From contig NZ_JACYFT010000002.1 in NCBI RefSeq assembly GCF_014837235.1, positions 496,001 to 560,000 on the forward strand: a stretch of 64,000 bases of DNA, given 5' to 3'. Both the position numbers and the translations under genes were made by a program. The stretch's first letter is position 1; each line of letters starts with the position of its first letter. Below, in pieces: positions 8,032-17,639 of the stretch. Below the pieces are notes generated by a model that saw nothing but the letters and a program-made list of their open reading frames with translations, did not search any database and was not told the DNA's origin. The stretch is from Limnohabitans radicicola. GTDB lineage: Bacteria; Pseudomonadota; Gammaproteobacteria; Burkholderiales; Burkholderiaceae_C.

Positions 8032-9246
8032 ATGGTTGTTTGGCAAAGTTCCCGCAGAAGGTGGCTGATCGCCGCTGGGCTGCTGGTCGTTGGACTGGCC
8101 GTTGGGGTCTGGCTTTGGCCTGCGCCGTCGGTGCCTGTGCTGGTGTTGGAACCCCGTGAACTGGTGCACAGCGTGGTGGCCACCGCCACGGTACAGACCC
8201 AGCACCGTGCGAATTTGGGCGTTCAGATCGCTGGCAAGGTCCTGGCCGTTCAGGTGGTGGAAGGTGAGCGGATAGGACGGGGTCAGATCCTGCTGCGTCT
8301 GGATGACGTCGAACTGCGCTCGGCCCTGGCCGCAGCCGAGTTGGGCGTGCAACAGGCCGAATTCAAATTGCGCCAATGGCGTGAGGTGCAAGCCCCGAGT
8401 GCCCGCGCGAGCGATCAGCAAGCCCGTGCCAATCTGCTGCAGGCCGTGGCCCAGTTCGAGCGGCAACGCGCCCTGTTCCAGCAGGGTTTTACAGGCCAAG
8501 CGGCGTTGGACGAGGCCACACGGGCCATGGAGGTCGCGCAGGCCCTGGCCCGCAGTGCGCAGGCCCAAAGCCAGGCCCATGCAGAGCATGGGCTGGAGCA
8601 GCAATTGGCGCAAAGTGCGCTGGTGCTGGCGCGTGCCAATGCCGATGCGGCCAGGGCGCGTCTGTCCTACACCGCATTGCTGGCCCCTTTCGATGGTGTG
8701 GTGGTGAGCCGCAATGTGGAGCCTGGCGACACAGTGCAACCGGGCAAGACACTGCTCCTGCTCGCACCGCAAGGGGTGACGGAGCTGGTGGCCCAGATCG
8801 ATGAGCGCAACCTGTCCTGGCTGCGCGTGGGTCAGCCCGCGGTGGCCTCGGCCGATGCCTTTGCCAGGCAGCGATTCGCAGCGGAGGTCAGCACCATTGC
8901 TCCAGGGGTAGACGCCCAGCGCGGCTCGGTGCAGGTCAAGCTGCGTGTGCCGTCACCGCCCGACTACCTGCGCCAGGACATGACCGTGTCGGTGGAGATC
9001 GAAGTGGGGCGGCAGGACGGGGCCTTGGCCGTGCCGCTGGAGGCGGTGCATGATGCCGAATCTGCCCAGCCCTGGGTGTGGCGGATCACCGCTGACTCAC
9101 GGCTGGAACGGGCTCCTGTCACCCTGGGCTTGCGCAGCGGGGCCTGGGTGCAGTTGAGTGCAGGGGTGGCGGTTGCAGACCGTGTGCTGTCGACCTCAGG
9201 CGCAGGCCTGAAAGCCGGACAGCGTGTGCGGCCCCGACAGCCTTGA
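8032..9246 (+). CDS. Periplasmic adaptor (membrane fusion) protein, MacA/HlyD type
   Basis: The 404-residue protein links an inner-membrane pump to an outer-membrane channel. It has one N-terminal membrane anchor (RRRWLIAAGLLVVGLAVGVW, residues about 8-27), a biotinyl-lipoyl-like half-motif (NLGVQIAGKVLAVQVVEGE), a long coiled-coil hairpin (roughly residues 90-205, Ala/Gln-rich), the second lipoyl half (LLAPFDGVVVSRNVEPGD) and beta-barrel domains. ATG at 8032 is chosen over 8005 because a GGGGAGGG ribosome site lies 6-8 bases upstream of it. The FtsX-like permease and ATPase follow at 15 bp and 1 bp spacing, a MacAB-like order. No TolC-like gene is adjacent. The exported substrate is unknown. 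Confidence 0.82.
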   Translation: MVVWQSSRRRWLIAAGLLVVGLAVGVWLWPAPSVPVLVLEPRELVHSVVATATVQTQHRANLGVQIAGKVLAVQVVEGERIGRGQILLRLDDVELRSALAAAELGVQQAEFKLRQWREVQAPSARASDQQARANLLQAVAQFERQRALFQQGFTGQAALDEATRAMEVAQALARSAQAQSQAHAEHGLEQQLAQSALVLARANADAARARLSYTALLAPFDGVVVSRNVEPGDTVQPGKTLLLLAPQGVTELVAQIDERNLSWLRVGQPAVASADAFARQRFAAEVSTIAPGVDAQRGSVQVKLRVPSPPDYLRQDMTVSVEIEVGRQDGALAVPLEAVHDAESAQPWVWRITADSRLERAPVTLGLRSGAWVQLSAGVAVADRVLSTSGAGLKAGQRVRPRQP

Positions 9247-9261
9247 TGGGGGACGTTGCCG

Positions 9262-10494
9262 ATGATGCTGAGCCGTCTTCAGCCGTTCGAGTGGATCGTC
9301 GCCTCGCGTTTCTTGCGCGAGGGGCGCCTGCAAAGTCTGTTCATCATGGTGGGGGTGGCCATTGGCGTGGCGGTGATCGTGTTCATGTCGGCTTTGATGC
9401 AAGGCCTGCAGTCCAATCTGGTCAAACGCGTGCTGACGGCGCAGCCCCACATCCAGGTCTTGCCGCCCAAAGAATCGGTGCGCGTGCAGCACACCCAAGA
9501 CGGCGCCGTGCACATCGATCAGGTACAGGCACCTTTGCAGCGGCTGAAATCCATCGACCAGTGGCAGGCTGTACTCAGCTTGGTACGGGCCATGCCCGAG
9601 GTGCGTGTGGCGTCGCCTGCGGTCAGTGGCTCCACGTTCATCATGCGCGGGGCCGCCAGCAGGGCGCTGAGTTTGACGGCGGTGGACTTGTCGCTGTACC
9701 AGAAGATCGTCAACCTGAGCGAGAAAATCGTGGCTGGACGTGCACGGCTGGACCCGGGGGATATCCTGATCGGCACCGAACTGGCCGCCGACCTGGGGGT
9801 GGGTGTCGGCGACAAATTGCTGGTGCAGTCGCCCACCGGGAGCAGCAACTACTTTGTGATCGCAGGCGTTCTGGACCTGGGCAACAAAGGGGCCAATCAG
9901 CGCAACGGCTATGTGGGCTTGCACAGCGGCCAGAGTCTGCTGGGTTATCCGGGCGGTGTCACCAGCATCGACATCACGGTGCACGACGTCTATGCGGCCG
10001 AAGTGGTGGCCCAGCGCATCCAGGCGCACACCCACCTGCAAGCCGACAGCTGGATCAAGACCAACGCGCAGTTCTTCAGCGCCATCCACTCCCAAAGCCT
10101 GGCCAATGCCGCCATCCGTTTTTTTGTCGGTTTGTCGGTGGCGTTTGGCATTGCCAGTGTGCTGGTCGTGTCGGTCGTGCAGCGCTCCAAGGAGATCGGC
10201 ATTTTGCGCGCCATGGGAATTTCGCGTGGTCAGGTCATGCGGGTCTTTTTACTGCAAGGCGGTTTGCTGGGCCTAGGGGGCGCGGTGGTGGGGTGCGCTC
10301 TGGGGTCAGTGGCGCTCAAGTTGTGGCTGCAAATGGTCCGCACGCCTGACGGCAGTCCCATGTTCGTGGTGTCCATCAACGCCTTGTTACTGACCGAAGC
10401 GCTGATGCTGGCCACCATCACGGGCCTGCTGGCGGCGCTGGCGCCTGCCTTGCGAGCCGCACGGCTTGACCCTGTGGTCGCCATCCGGGGGTGA
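9262..10494 (+). CDS. ABC exporter permease, MacB/LolC (FtsX) type
   Basis: This 410-residue membrane protein has the FtsX/MacB layout: one N-terminal helix ([20 protein letters not shown] near residues 30-49), a large periplasmic domain (about 50-270), and three C-terminal helices, including [20 protein letters not shown] and the final [33 protein letters not shown] near residues 310-322 is the typical coupling segment that meets the ATPase. The ATPase is a separate gene 1 bp downstream, unlike E. coli MacB where both are fused. With the upstream adaptor it probably forms a mechanotransmission-type exporter rather than a LolCDE lipoprotein sorter. Confidence 0.85.
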   Translation: MMLSRLQPFEWIVASRFLREGRLQSLFIMVGVAIGVAVIVFMSALMQGLQSNLVKRVLTAQPHIQVLPPKESVRVQHTQDGAVHIDQVQAPLQRLKSIDQWQAVLSLVRAMPEVRVASPAVSGSTFIMRGAASRALSLTAVDLSLYQKIVNLSEKIVAGRARLDPGDILIGTELAADLGVGVGDKLLVQSPTGSSNYFVIAGVLDLGNKGANQRNGYVGLHSGQSLLGYPGGVTSIDITVHDVYAAEVVAQRIQAHTHLQADSWIKTNAQFFSAIHSQSLANAAIRFFVGLSVAFGIASVLVVSVVQRSKEIGILRAMGISRGQVMRVFLLQGGLLGLGGAVVGCALGSVALKLWLQMVRTPDGSPMFVVSINALLLTEALMLATITGLLAALAPALRAARLDPVVAIRG

Positions 10495-10495
10495 C

Positions 10496-11227
10496 ATGGC
10501 CGAGATCCTCATGCACCCCGCGCAGCCCGAACTGGACCCCACTGCGAAACCGCCTGTGGTGGAACTCGTCCAAGTGCACAAATCTTTCAATGTCGGTGAG
10601 CCCACAGAGGTCGAGGTGTTGCATGGCATCGACCTGGTGCTGCGCTCCGGGGAGTTTGTGGCGGTGATGGGGCCATCGGGCTCTGGCAAGAGCACGCTGC
10701 TCAACATCGTGGGCTTGCTGGACCGACCGACGCAAGGGCAATTGAAAATCAATGGGATTGAAACCACTACATTGGCCGACCATGCATTGACCCAACTGCG
10801 TGGCCGCAGCATTGGCTTCGTGTTTCAGTACCACCACCTGATCGGGGCTTTCAGCACTCTGGAGAACGTGATGCTGCCCATGGTGGGCCTGCAAGGCTAC
10901 CCGACGTCTGCCATCGAAAAACGCGCACTGGAACTCATTGACAGCGTCGGCTTGTTACAGTGGCGCGATACACCCGCCACGCGATTGTCCGGTGGCCAAC
11001 AGCAGCGCGTGGCCGTGGCACGGGCCCTCATCATGCAGCCCACCTTGCTGCTGGCCGATGAACCCACGGGCAACCTGGACACCAAGAGCGCCGATGCCGT
11101 GTTTGAGCTGTTCCGCCAGGTCAACCGCGCGCATGGCACCGCGGTGCTGTTGGTGACCCACAACCCGTTGCTCGCGGGCCGCTGTGACCGCACCATCCAG
11201 GTCATTGACGGGATGGTGCCGCGCTGA
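10496..11227 (+). CDS. ABC exporter ATPase, MacB-N/LolD type
   Basis: This 243-residue ATPase belongs to the LolD/MacB-N family: Walker [10 protein letters not shown] (about residues 64-72), the family-typical [22 protein letters not shown]-loop region near 112-131, signature [15 protein letters not shown] near 165, Walker [13 protein letters not shown] near 188, and switch His in LVTHN. The start ATG is 1 base after the permease stop. It closes the adaptor-permease-ATPase operon. The next gene is convergent, 11 bases away. Confidence 0.9.
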   Translation: MAEILMHPAQPELDPTAKPPVVELVQVHKSFNVGEPTEVEVLHGIDLVLRSGEFVAVMGPSGSGKSTLLNIVGLLDRPTQGQLKINGIETTTLADHALTQLRGRSIGFVFQYHHLIGAFSTLENVMLPMVGLQGYPTSAIEKRALELIDSVGLLQWRDTPATRLSGGQQQRVAVARALIMQPTLLLADEPTGNLDTKSADAVFELFRQVNRAHGTAVLLVTHNPLLAGRCDRTIQVIDGMVPR

Positions 11228-11238
11228 GTCTGGACCAC

Positions 11239-11868
11239 TCAGCGTGCCAGCGGGTTGGGCGTGGGGGCGGCCACACGTTGCAGCAGGTTGCGGTCGGTGT
11301 GGTGAAAGAGTTCGTCTTGGCCCTGAATTTTGAGCACGGTATCTTCTTCGTAGCCCCAGGTGCCGTTGTCATGGATGGTGACCTTGATCCGGAACTCCAC
11401 GGTTTTGAAGGCGTGGTCCAGAAAGGGGGCCGAGCGGATGCCGAAATGCGGGTCCACATGCGTGGCCACCAGCTCGAAGGTCTTGGCGTCTGGCGCTGCC
11501 TGGCCGTGGGCCATCACCACCATGCCGCGCGGGATGGTCAGCGTGTGCAAAACAGTGCTTGTGGCCGGCTCCCACAGCCAATAGCCCACTTGGTCGTGGT
11601 AGGTTTTCACTTGCTCTGGCTTGGTCACGTGCGTGTGGTAACGCAGGCCATACAGCAGTTGGGGGCCATTGGTTTGCGGGTCAATGGGCTGCAACTCGAT
11701 GTGTTCCATGTAGGCTTGCTTTTTGGGGCCTTCGGCCTTGGGTTTGACGTCCAGCCCGCGCTGGCCCTCCCAGATGCCTGCCATGGCCGCGAGCGGCCCC
11801 AGATTGCGTAAGGTGTGCACATCGATTTCGCGCGGTTCGGTGTAGATGTCTTTAGGGAAATTGCCCAT
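11239..11868 (-). CDS. Nitrobindin-like heme-binding beta-barrel protein (FABP-like)
   Basis: The 209-residue soluble protein opens with LGPLAAMAGIWEGQRGLDVK near residues 22-41, which resembles the GTWxGxG entry strand of the nitrobindin/DUF1794 beta-barrel, and continues with alternating beta-strand patterns and several His residues. Such proteins bind heme and handle nitric oxide or peroxynitrite; whether this one binds heme cannot be seen. The ATG at 11868 has a GGAGG site 7 bases upstream and is preferred to an in-frame start at 11937 that would overlap the divergent glutaredoxin gene. The intergenic space to that gene is 58 bases. Confidence 0.6.
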   Translation of the reverse strand: MGNFPKDIYTEPREIDVHTLRNLGPLAAMAGIWEGQRGLDVKPKAEGPKKQAYMEHIELQPIDPQTNGPQLLYGLRYHTHVTKPEQVKTYHDQVGYWLWEPATSTVLHTLTIPRGMVVMAHGQAAPDAKTFELVATHVDPHFGIRSAPFLDHAFKTVEFRIKVTIHDNGTWGYEEDTVLKIQGQDELFHHTDRNLLQRVAAPTPNPLAR

Positions 11869-11926
11869 GAACGACCTCCGGATGTTTTGACAGAATCCTA
11901 ACGCCAAGACCGCTAAACTCTCACCC

Positions 11927-12169
11927 ATGCAACTCAAAATCGTCGTTTATTCCAAGTCCGCCTGCCCGCAGTGCGAGTCCGCCAAGATGGTGCTCAAAAC
12001 GAAGTCGCTTGAATTTGAAGAAATCAAGATCGACGGCGAAGCCGAGCGCATGGCGTTTTACGAGAAATGCGGTCCCTCGGTGCGTCAGATGCCCCAGATT
12101 TTCATCAACGACCAGCGCGTGGGTGGTCTCGCGGGTTTGCAGGCGGCGCTGGCGCAGCTGGGGCACTGA
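11927..12169 (+). CDS. Glutaredoxin-family thiol oxidoreductase
   Basis: This is an 80-residue glutaredoxin fold with CPQC at residues 13-16 near the N-terminus and the cis-proline loop RQMPQIFINDQRVGG near residues 53-67, the glutathione-binding region. It should reduce disulfides or glutathione mixed disulfides in the cytosol. The CPQC site differs from classical CPYC, and the gene differs from monothiol types (CGFS). A TAAACT -10-like hexamer at 11914-11919 lies only 7 bases before the ATG, so the mRNA may have almost no leader. Confidence 0.88.
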   Translation: MQLKIVVYSKSACPQCESAKMVLKTKSLEFEEIKIDGEAERMAFYEKCGPSVRQMPQIFINDQRVGGLAGLQAALAQLGH

Positions 12170-12364
12170 TCTTTTTGGACGCGGCGGCGGCCAGGACCGA
12201 CCGCCGTGCTTGCCAGTCCGTGTGCTGACGGACAGATGGGGTGTGACGGCTGACCCATGATGGGGCCCAAAGCGGCGCCATTCATCTTCGGGGGGCCATG
12301 TCCAAAGTCCTGGTTCTTGACGCTGTTGTGGTGATCGGTCCGCCAACAAGCCGGAGCATCGCGC

Positions 12365-13765
12365 ATGCCCACCACCCGTGAGGAATTCGATGCGCTGGGG
12401 GCGGTCCAGGTCGACGCCCAACGCCTGTGGGGTGCACAGACACAGCGTGCCTTGGTGCATTTCGATATTTCCACCGAACGCATGCCTGTGGCGCTGATCC
12501 ATGCCCTGGCGTCGGTCAAGCGGGCGTGTGCCCAGGTCAACGGCGATCTGGGGCTGTTGCCCGCACAGAAAGTGCGCGCCATCGTGGCGGCGGCCGAAGA
12601 AGTCATGGCTGGGCGACACGAAGCAGAGTTCCCCTTGTCCGTCTGGCAGACGGGCTCGGGGACCCAGACCCACATGAACATGAATGAGGTGCTGGCCAAC
12701 CGGGCCTCGGAGTACCTGGGCGGCCCGCGTGGTCAGGGACGTCTGGTGCACCCCCATGACGAAGTGAACCTGGGGCAATCGTCCAACGATGTTTTTCCGA
12801 CGGCCATGCACCTGGCGGCCGCTTTGGGCCTGTCGACCCAGCTGTTGCCAGCGCTGGACCGTTTGCATGCGAGTTTGCAGGAGCGTTCGCAGGCGTTTGC
12901 CGCTTACCTCAAACTGGGGCGAACCCATCTGCAAGACGCCACACCGATCACGCTGGGCCAGGAGTTTTCGGGCTATGTGGCCCAGCTGGCCCAAGCCCGC
13001 TTGCGTCTGCAGACGGCGATGGACGGGTTGTACCCTTTGGCCATTGGGGGCACGGCGGTCGGCACGGGATTGAACACCCATCCTCAATTCGGTCAGCGCG
13101 TCGCCGCTGAACTCGCCCGGGTGTACGCCATGCCGTTTGAAAGCGCCGACAACAAATTTGCTGCCCTGGCCGCACACGATGCCCTGGTGGCCGTGCATGG
13201 CCAGCTCAAGACGCTGGCGGTGGCGCTCACCAAGATCGCCAACGACATCCGCTGGCTCGCCTCGGGGCCGCGCTCCGGGCTGGGAGAGATCCGGCTGCCC
13301 GACAACGAGCCGGGCAGCTCCATCATGCCGGGCAAGGTCAACCCCACGCAGTGCGAAGCTTTGACCATGCTGTGCGCACAGGTGATGGGCAACGATGTGG
13401 CCATCGGCATTGGCGCCGCCTCGGGGCATTTCGAGCTCAACGTCTACAAACCCTTGCTGGCCCACAACCTGCTGCAGAGCATCCGTCTGCTGGGCGACGG
13501 CATGGGCAGTTTTGAGCGGTACTGCGTGCGGGGCGTTGAGGCGCAGCCTTTAAAAATGCGCGAACACCTGCAGCGTTCGCTGATGCTGGTCACCGCACTG
13601 GTGCCGCACATCGGCCATGACCGGGCCGCACAGGTGGCCAGGCTGGCCTTGGACAACAACACGTCACTGACCGAGGCTGCGCTTTCGCTGGGGTGCGCAA
13701 CGCAGGCCCAGCTCGATCGGTGGCTCGACCCATCGGCCATGCTTGGCCCGCAGGCCACTCAATGA
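12365..13765 (+). CDS. fumC: Class II fumarate hydratase (fumarase C)
   Basis: Fumarase C interconverts fumarate and L-malate in the TCA cycle and, unlike class I enzymes, needs no iron-sulfur cluster. The 466-residue length is normal. Visible motifs are the substrate-site [12 protein letters not shown] near residue 98, [17 protein letters not shown] near 129-145, [10 protein letters not shown] near 185, and the superfamily signature [11 protein letters not shown] near 318-328 with the catalytic serine loop. The gene stands alone. The 195 bases upstream show no recognisable element. The stop is 3 bases from the convergent ribonuclease gene. Confidence 0.95.
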   Translation: MPTTREEFDALGAVQVDAQRLWGAQTQRALVHFDISTERMPVALIHALASVKRACAQVNGDLGLLPAQKVRAIVAAAEEVMAGRHEAEFPLSVWQTGSGTQTHMNMNEVLANRASEYLGGPRGQGRLVHPHDEVNLGQSSNDVFPTAMHLAAALGLSTQLLPALDRLHASLQERSQAFAAYLKLGRTHLQDATPITLGQEFSGYVAQLAQARLRLQTAMDGLYPLAIGGTAVGTGLNTHPQFGQRVAAELARVYAMPFESADNKFAALAAHDALVAVHGQLKTLAVALTKIANDIRWLASGPRSGLGEIRLPDNEPGSSIMPGKVNPTQCEALTMLCAQVMGNDVAIGIGAASGHFELNVYKPLLAHNLLQSIRLLGDGMGSFERYCVRGVEAQPLKMREHLQRSLMLVTALVPHIGHDRAAQVARLALDNNTSLTEAALSLGCATQAQLDRWLDPSAMLGPQATQ

Positions 13766-13768
13766 GGT

Positions 13769-15241
13769 TCAGCGCAAGCAGACGAAATCGATGAAACCGC
13801 GTTCGACCGAGGTGGACACCAGTTTCACCTGCAGGGTTTGCCCGACTTTCAGTGGGGGCAGTACCCCGGTGAGTCGGCCCTCGGCGGGTGGCTCAAAAAT
13901 GCGCACCCATGTGCCCTGATCGCTGATGCCCGTGACCACACCGCTGAAACGCTGGCCTATGCGCGAATGCAGCAGCAATGCGGCTTCCGACTTGCGCACT
14001 TGCCGCTCAATCTTCTGGGCGGCATCTTCTTGCGCGGTGCAATGGCTCGCCAGTTCGGTCAGTTCATGAACACTGTAAGGCCGCTTGGTGCCGGTCAGCA
14101 CGGACTTGATCAAGCGTTGCGTGATCAGGTCCGGGTAGCGCCGATTGGGGGCGGTGGAGTGCAGGTAATCGCGCACGGCCAAGCCGAAATGGCCAATGGG
14201 GCTGTGGCCAGGGCGTTCCACTGCGTATTCCCCTGAACCCATCAGTTTCACAATCACCAGCGACAGGTCCGGGAAACGCAGGGGGTCTTTTTGGTGCTGT
14301 TTGGCCAGAAAGCTTTCGAGGGCTTGGCCATCGGGCTCAAGGGGCAGGTAGCTGCCGTGCTCTTTGGCCACGTCGACGATGCGCAGCCAGCGCTCGGGGG
14401 AGCGCACCACCCGCCGCAGCGAAGCGCAGCCGTGCTCGGCGAGAAACCGCGCTGTGCAGCCATTGGTGGCGATCATGAATTCCTCGATCAACTGGCGGGC
14501 ACGGTTTTGGTCTTGCTGCTGGATGTCGGTGATCTTGTCGCCGTCAAACAGGGCTTTGGGCTGGAAGGTTTCGAACTCCAGCGCGCCTTGCGCCCGGCGC
14601 AAAACACGCAGTTTTTGCGCCAATTCGTCTTGCAGGCGCAGCTGCTTGTCCATGCCCTTGACCCGACGCGCCGCTTCAGGCAACTCGCCCAAGTTCTCGA
14701 TCCAGGCCGAGACCGCGTCGTAAGCCAGCTGCGCCTTGTTGCGCACCAAAGCCCGGTAAATCGCCGACTCCAGCAGCACACCATCCTCGCTGAAAGCCAT
14801 CTCGACCACCATGGCGATGCGGTCTTGGTCCTGGTTGAGCGACGTCCAGTCGGTGCACAAGTGCTCAGGCAGCATCGGGAAAGTCAAAGCCGAGGTGTAG
14901 ACCGAGGTGGTGTTCTGGTGTGCATGCGCGTCGATCGGTGTGCCCTTTTTCACCAGCGCATCGACATAGGCAATGGCCACGTAGACCCTGATTCGTTTCT
15001 GGTGCAGGGGCTCTATGGCGCTCAACTGGTCCAGATCGCGCGAGTCGTCGTTGTCGATCGAGCACCAGGGCAGATCGGTGAGATCGCGGATGGCTTCATC
15101 GTCCTCGACCGCCGGGCCTTGGAGGCTGGCCACTTGCCGCTGCACCGCTTCAGAGAACTCGGGTGCGAGACCGCGGCTGAACATGGCCCAGGTGGCGATG
15201 GTCGAGAGGTCGGCTCGGTGGTTAGACAGGATGTGGTGCAT
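13769..15241 (-). CDS. RNB-domain exoribonuclease (RNase II/R family)
   Basis: The 490-residue protein carries an RNB catalytic domain with the metal-binding aspartates in SIDNDDSRDLDQL near residues 79-91, the later motif RRYPDLITQRLIKSVL near residue 375 and a C-terminal S1/OB-like region (residues about 425-490, ending RGFIDFVCLR). It should degrade RNA 3' to 5'. It is shorter than E. coli RNase II (about 640) or RNase R (about 810) and lacks the N-terminal cold-shock domains, as in a widespread betaproteobacterial variant. ATG at 15241 is chosen because GGAG lies 6 bases upstream; a longer frame to 15511 would overlap the divergent gene and has poor coding character. Confidence 0.85.
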   Translation of the reverse strand: MHHILSNHRADLSTIATWAMFSRGLAPEFSEAVQRQVASLQGPAVEDDEAIRDLTDLPWCSIDNDDSRDLDQLSAIEPLHQKRIRVYVAIAYVDALVKKGTPIDAHAHQNTTSVYTSALTFPMLPEHLCTDWTSLNQDQDRIAMVVEMAFSEDGVLLESAIYRALVRNKAQLAYDAVSAWIENLGELPEAARRVKGMDKQLRLQDELAQKLRVLRRAQGALEFETFQPKALFDGDKITDIQQQDQNRARQLIEEFMIATNGCTARFLAEHGCASLRRVVRSPERWLRIVDVAKEHGSYLPLEPDGQALESFLAKQHQKDPLRFPDLSLVIVKLMGSGEYAVERPGHSPIGHFGLAVRDYLHSTAPNRRYPDLITQRLIKSVLTGTKRPYSVHELTELASHCTAQEDAAQKIERQVRKSEAALLLHSRIGQRFSGVVTGISDQGTWVRIFEPPAEGRLTGVLPPLKVGQTLQVKLVSTSVERGFIDFVCLR

Positions 15242-15424
15242 GCGGACTCCTGGCAAGGCTGTCCCATTGTGCGCCTGCCACAGGCCCTGACCGTTCGCAA
15301 AGTCCCAGAAAGCGGCGCTGGCATGGTTGGCAAAGGCCGACGCAAAGCCCGCTAAACTTTCATGCATCCTGCGCGATGCTGCCGATGCAGCCCTGTGCGC
15401 CGTTGAATTTTTCAAGGAAACGCC

Positions 15425-16402
15425 ATGAGCCTGATCCTCAAGCAAGCCATCACCGGACCCGCCGCCTGGAAGGGCGCTGACATGGCGGGCGATACCTCGT
15501 GGCTGCACCACTTGTCACCCGAAGTGATCGCCACACTGGACGCGGCCTTGGCCCACGTCAAGGCCAAAGGGCTGACGTTTCCGAATTTCAGCCGCGAAGA
15601 CTTTCCGATGGGCGACTGGGCGCAGGCCCTGGTGGCGTACAGCGACGAGCTGGAAAACGGCCGGGGCTTTCTGGTGCTGCGTGGCCTGCCTGTGGCGCGC
15701 TACAGCGAAGAAGACATCCAGATCCTGTACTACGGCATTGGCCTGCACATGGGCATGCCTGTACGGCAAAACCCCAAGGGCGACCTGCTGGGTGTGGTCA
15801 TGAACGTGGGCGATGTGACGAAAAAAACCACCCGCGTCTACGAAACCAATCTGTATTTGCCTTACCACTCGGACCCGTCGGATGTGGTGGGGCTTTTGTG
15901 TCTGCGCAAGGCCAAGCAGGGCGGGCTGAGTTCGCTGGTGAGTGTGGCGGCGATTTACAACGAGATCCTGCTGCACCACCCCGAGTACCTGGGCCTGTAT
16001 TACCGCACCTGGTATTTCTCGCACTTGTGCGAAGACCTGCCCAGCCTCTCGCCCATTTTCAGCCACCACGAGGGCAAGCTCAGCTGCCGTTACCTGCGCC
16101 AGTACATCGAACTGGGCCATGAAATCCGCAGCTTGCCGCTGTCCAAGGTCGAAATCGAAGCACTCGATTTGTTTGACGAGATCATGCACCGCGAAGACTT
16201 CCGTCTGAGCATGATGCTGGAGCCCGGTGACCTGCAGTTTGCCAACAACTACGCCGTGCTGCACTCGCGCAATGAATTTGAAGACCACGGCGTGCACGAG
16301 CTGAACCGCAAGATGCTGCGCCTGTGGGTCAAGATGCCCAATGCGCGGACTTTGGCACCCGAGTTTCCGGGGCGCAACGGCTTTCCTGCACCTGTGGCCT
16401 GA
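15425..16402 (+). CDS. TauD/TfdA-family Fe(II)/2-oxoglutarate oxygenase
   Basis: The 325-residue protein has the double-stranded beta-helix oxygenase layout. The metal-binding facial triad is seen as H148 and D150 in YHSDPSD and a distal H280 in NNYAVLHSR, and an arginine near 295-299 (NRKMLRLW) fits 2-oxoglutarate binding. It should couple 2-oxoglutarate decarboxylation to hydroxylation of a small molecule; the substrate is unknown. It is monocistronic, divergent from the ribonuclease gene with 183 bases between them, and convergent with the DUF2894 gene. Confidence 0.82.
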   Translation: MSLILKQAITGPAAWKGADMAGDTSWLHHLSPEVIATLDAALAHVKAKGLTFPNFSREDFPMGDWAQALVAYSDELENGRGFLVLRGLPVARYSEEDIQILYYGIGLHMGMPVRQNPKGDLLGVVMNVGDVTKKTTRVYETNLYLPYHSDPSDVVGLLCLRKAKQGGLSSLVSVAAIYNEILLHHPEYLGLYYRTWYFSHLCEDLPSLSPIFSHHEGKLSCRYLRQYIELGHEIRSLPLSKVEIEALDLFDEIMHREDFRLSMMLEPGDLQFANNYAVLHSRNEFEDHGVHELNRKMLRLWVKMPNARTLAPEFPGRNGFPAPVA

Positions 16403-16422
16403 GCTGAGCGCTCAGGGACACT

Positions 16423-17001
16423 TCATTTGGGCGATTTGGCCCCGGCCTTTTTGGCGGGTGCCTTGCCCTTGTCGGCCTCGTCCAGGCACAGCAGCGTGTC
16501 CACATGCACCATGAAGCGGTTGAGGTAATCGGGGGAGATGCCGCGCATCAGCCCCAGTGAGCGCAGCACCAGCATGTGGGAGTTGATCGGCCCGGCGTTT
16601 TGCGGCGCTTGGGCGATGGCCTGGGTGACCTGCTTTTGCACGCTGATCTGGCTCAGCTGCTGGCGAAACTGCTGGATGCGGGGATTCTCCGAACGCCAGG
16701 CGTTGCTGATGGGGTGGGTATCGCTCTGGTCCTGCGCTTTGAGCTCTTGCAGCAAGGTGGCCAAGGGTGACGATGCGCTGCTGGCTTTGGCGGTCTGGGT
16801 GGCTTGTGCCGCTGCTTTCATGCGCTGGTGCAGGTTGTCCAGGCTTTGCTGCAGTTTGCGGGTCAGCAGCGCTTGCGCCGCACCGGACTGCGTCTGGGTG
16901 CGGCCAGCCAGCGTCTCGATGTAGTGCCAGCCCACGGCGTCAAAACGTGGAGCACCCGCTGCCCGCAGGGCGTCCAGGGTGCTCAGCACATCGGGGTTCA
17001 T
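16423..17001 (-). CDS. DUF2894-family protein, last gene of ZorAB-like operon
   Basis: The 192-residue cytosolic protein has no signal or membrane segment. It opens with LSTLDALRAAGAPRFDAVGW and carries helical stretches rich in Gln/Ala, then HMLVLRSLGLMRGISPDYLNRFM near residues 142-164 and a Lys/Ala-rich basic tail. I recognise it as the DUF2894 type, whose function is unknown. It overlaps the OmpA/MotB-like gene by 4 bases and is the final gene of the four-gene unit. As a soluble, partly basic protein co-translated with a membrane motor-like pair, it could be an effector or adaptor, but that is inference. Confidence 0.75.
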   Translation of the reverse strand: MNPDVLSTLDALRAAGAPRFDAVGWHYIETLAGRTQTQSGAAQALLTRKLQQSLDNLHQRMKAAAQATQTAKASSASSPLATLLQELKAQDQSDTHPISNAWRSENPRIQQFRQQLSQISVQKQVTQAIAQAPQNAGPINSHMLVLRSLGLMRGISPDYLNRFMVHVDTLLCLDEADKGKAPAKKAGAKSPK

Positions 17002-17639
17002 GGCTTGGCGGCGGCGGTGTTGGCCGCTTTGGGCACAGGGGCCATTTCCACGCGGCGGTTTTGAGCGCGGGCTTTTTCGTTGGTGTTCGCCACCAAGGGC
17101 TGCTCCTGGCCAAAGGCGGCGGCAAACAGCATCGAAGACGGCATGCCTTCTTCGATCAGGGTGCGCGTCACCGTCAGTGCCCGTTGGGCCGACAGCTCCC
17201 AGTTGTCGGCGAACTGGCGGTTGCGGCTTTTGATGGTCTGGTCGTCGGTGAAGCCGCTGACCATCAGGATTTCTTCGCGCGACTGCAGATAGCTGCGCAG
17301 CGGCAGCACCAGGCTCTTGAGCAGTTGGCGGCCTTGGGGCTCGAGCTTGTCGGAGTTCAGCTCAAACAGCAGTTTGCCGCTGATGCCGATGCGGCCGTTG
17401 TTCAGGGTGATGCGGCCACTGGCCAGCGGAATGGCCAGGGCCTGCTCCAGCGAGAGGCGCTTTTGCTCTTCCACCTGGCGCTTTTGCACCTCGTCTTCGA
17501 GTTTGGAGGCCATCTCCAGCTGCGTGGCCATGACGCCCACCAGCAAGAGCACAAAGGCCCCCAGCAGACCGGTCATCAGGTCGGCAAACGAGATCCAGGT
17601 CGGCGCGGAGGACTCGACGTCGGCGTCGTGGTCAAGCAT
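16998..17639 (-). CDS. MotB/ZorB-like protein with OmpA peptidoglycan-binding domain
   Basis: The 213-residue protein has one N-terminal membrane helix (WISFADLMTGLLGAFVLLLV, residues 15-34). Its ADLMTGLLGAF core lines up with the MotB plug helix ADFMTAMMAFF, and D20 sits where MotB and ZorB carry the proton-accepting aspartate. A short linker helix (40-70) leads to an OmpA-like domain (about 85-200) with FELNSDKLEPQGRQLL and the closing NEKARAQNRRVEM, the peptidoglycan-binding signature. It starts inside the stop of the DUF802 gene (TGATG-type, 1 base shared), so the pair is made together. It should anchor the unit to the cell wall. Confidence 0.85.
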   Translation of the reverse strand: MLDHDADVESSAPTWISFADLMTGLLGAFVLLLVGVMATQLEMASKLEDEVQKRQVEEQKRLSLEQALAIPLASGRITLNNGRIGISGKLLFELNSDKLEPQGRQLLKSLVLPLRSYLQSREEILMVSGFTDDQTIKSRNRQFADNWELSAQRALTVTRTLIEEGMPSSMLFAAAFGQEQPLVANTNEKARAQNRRVEMAPVPKAANTAAAKP

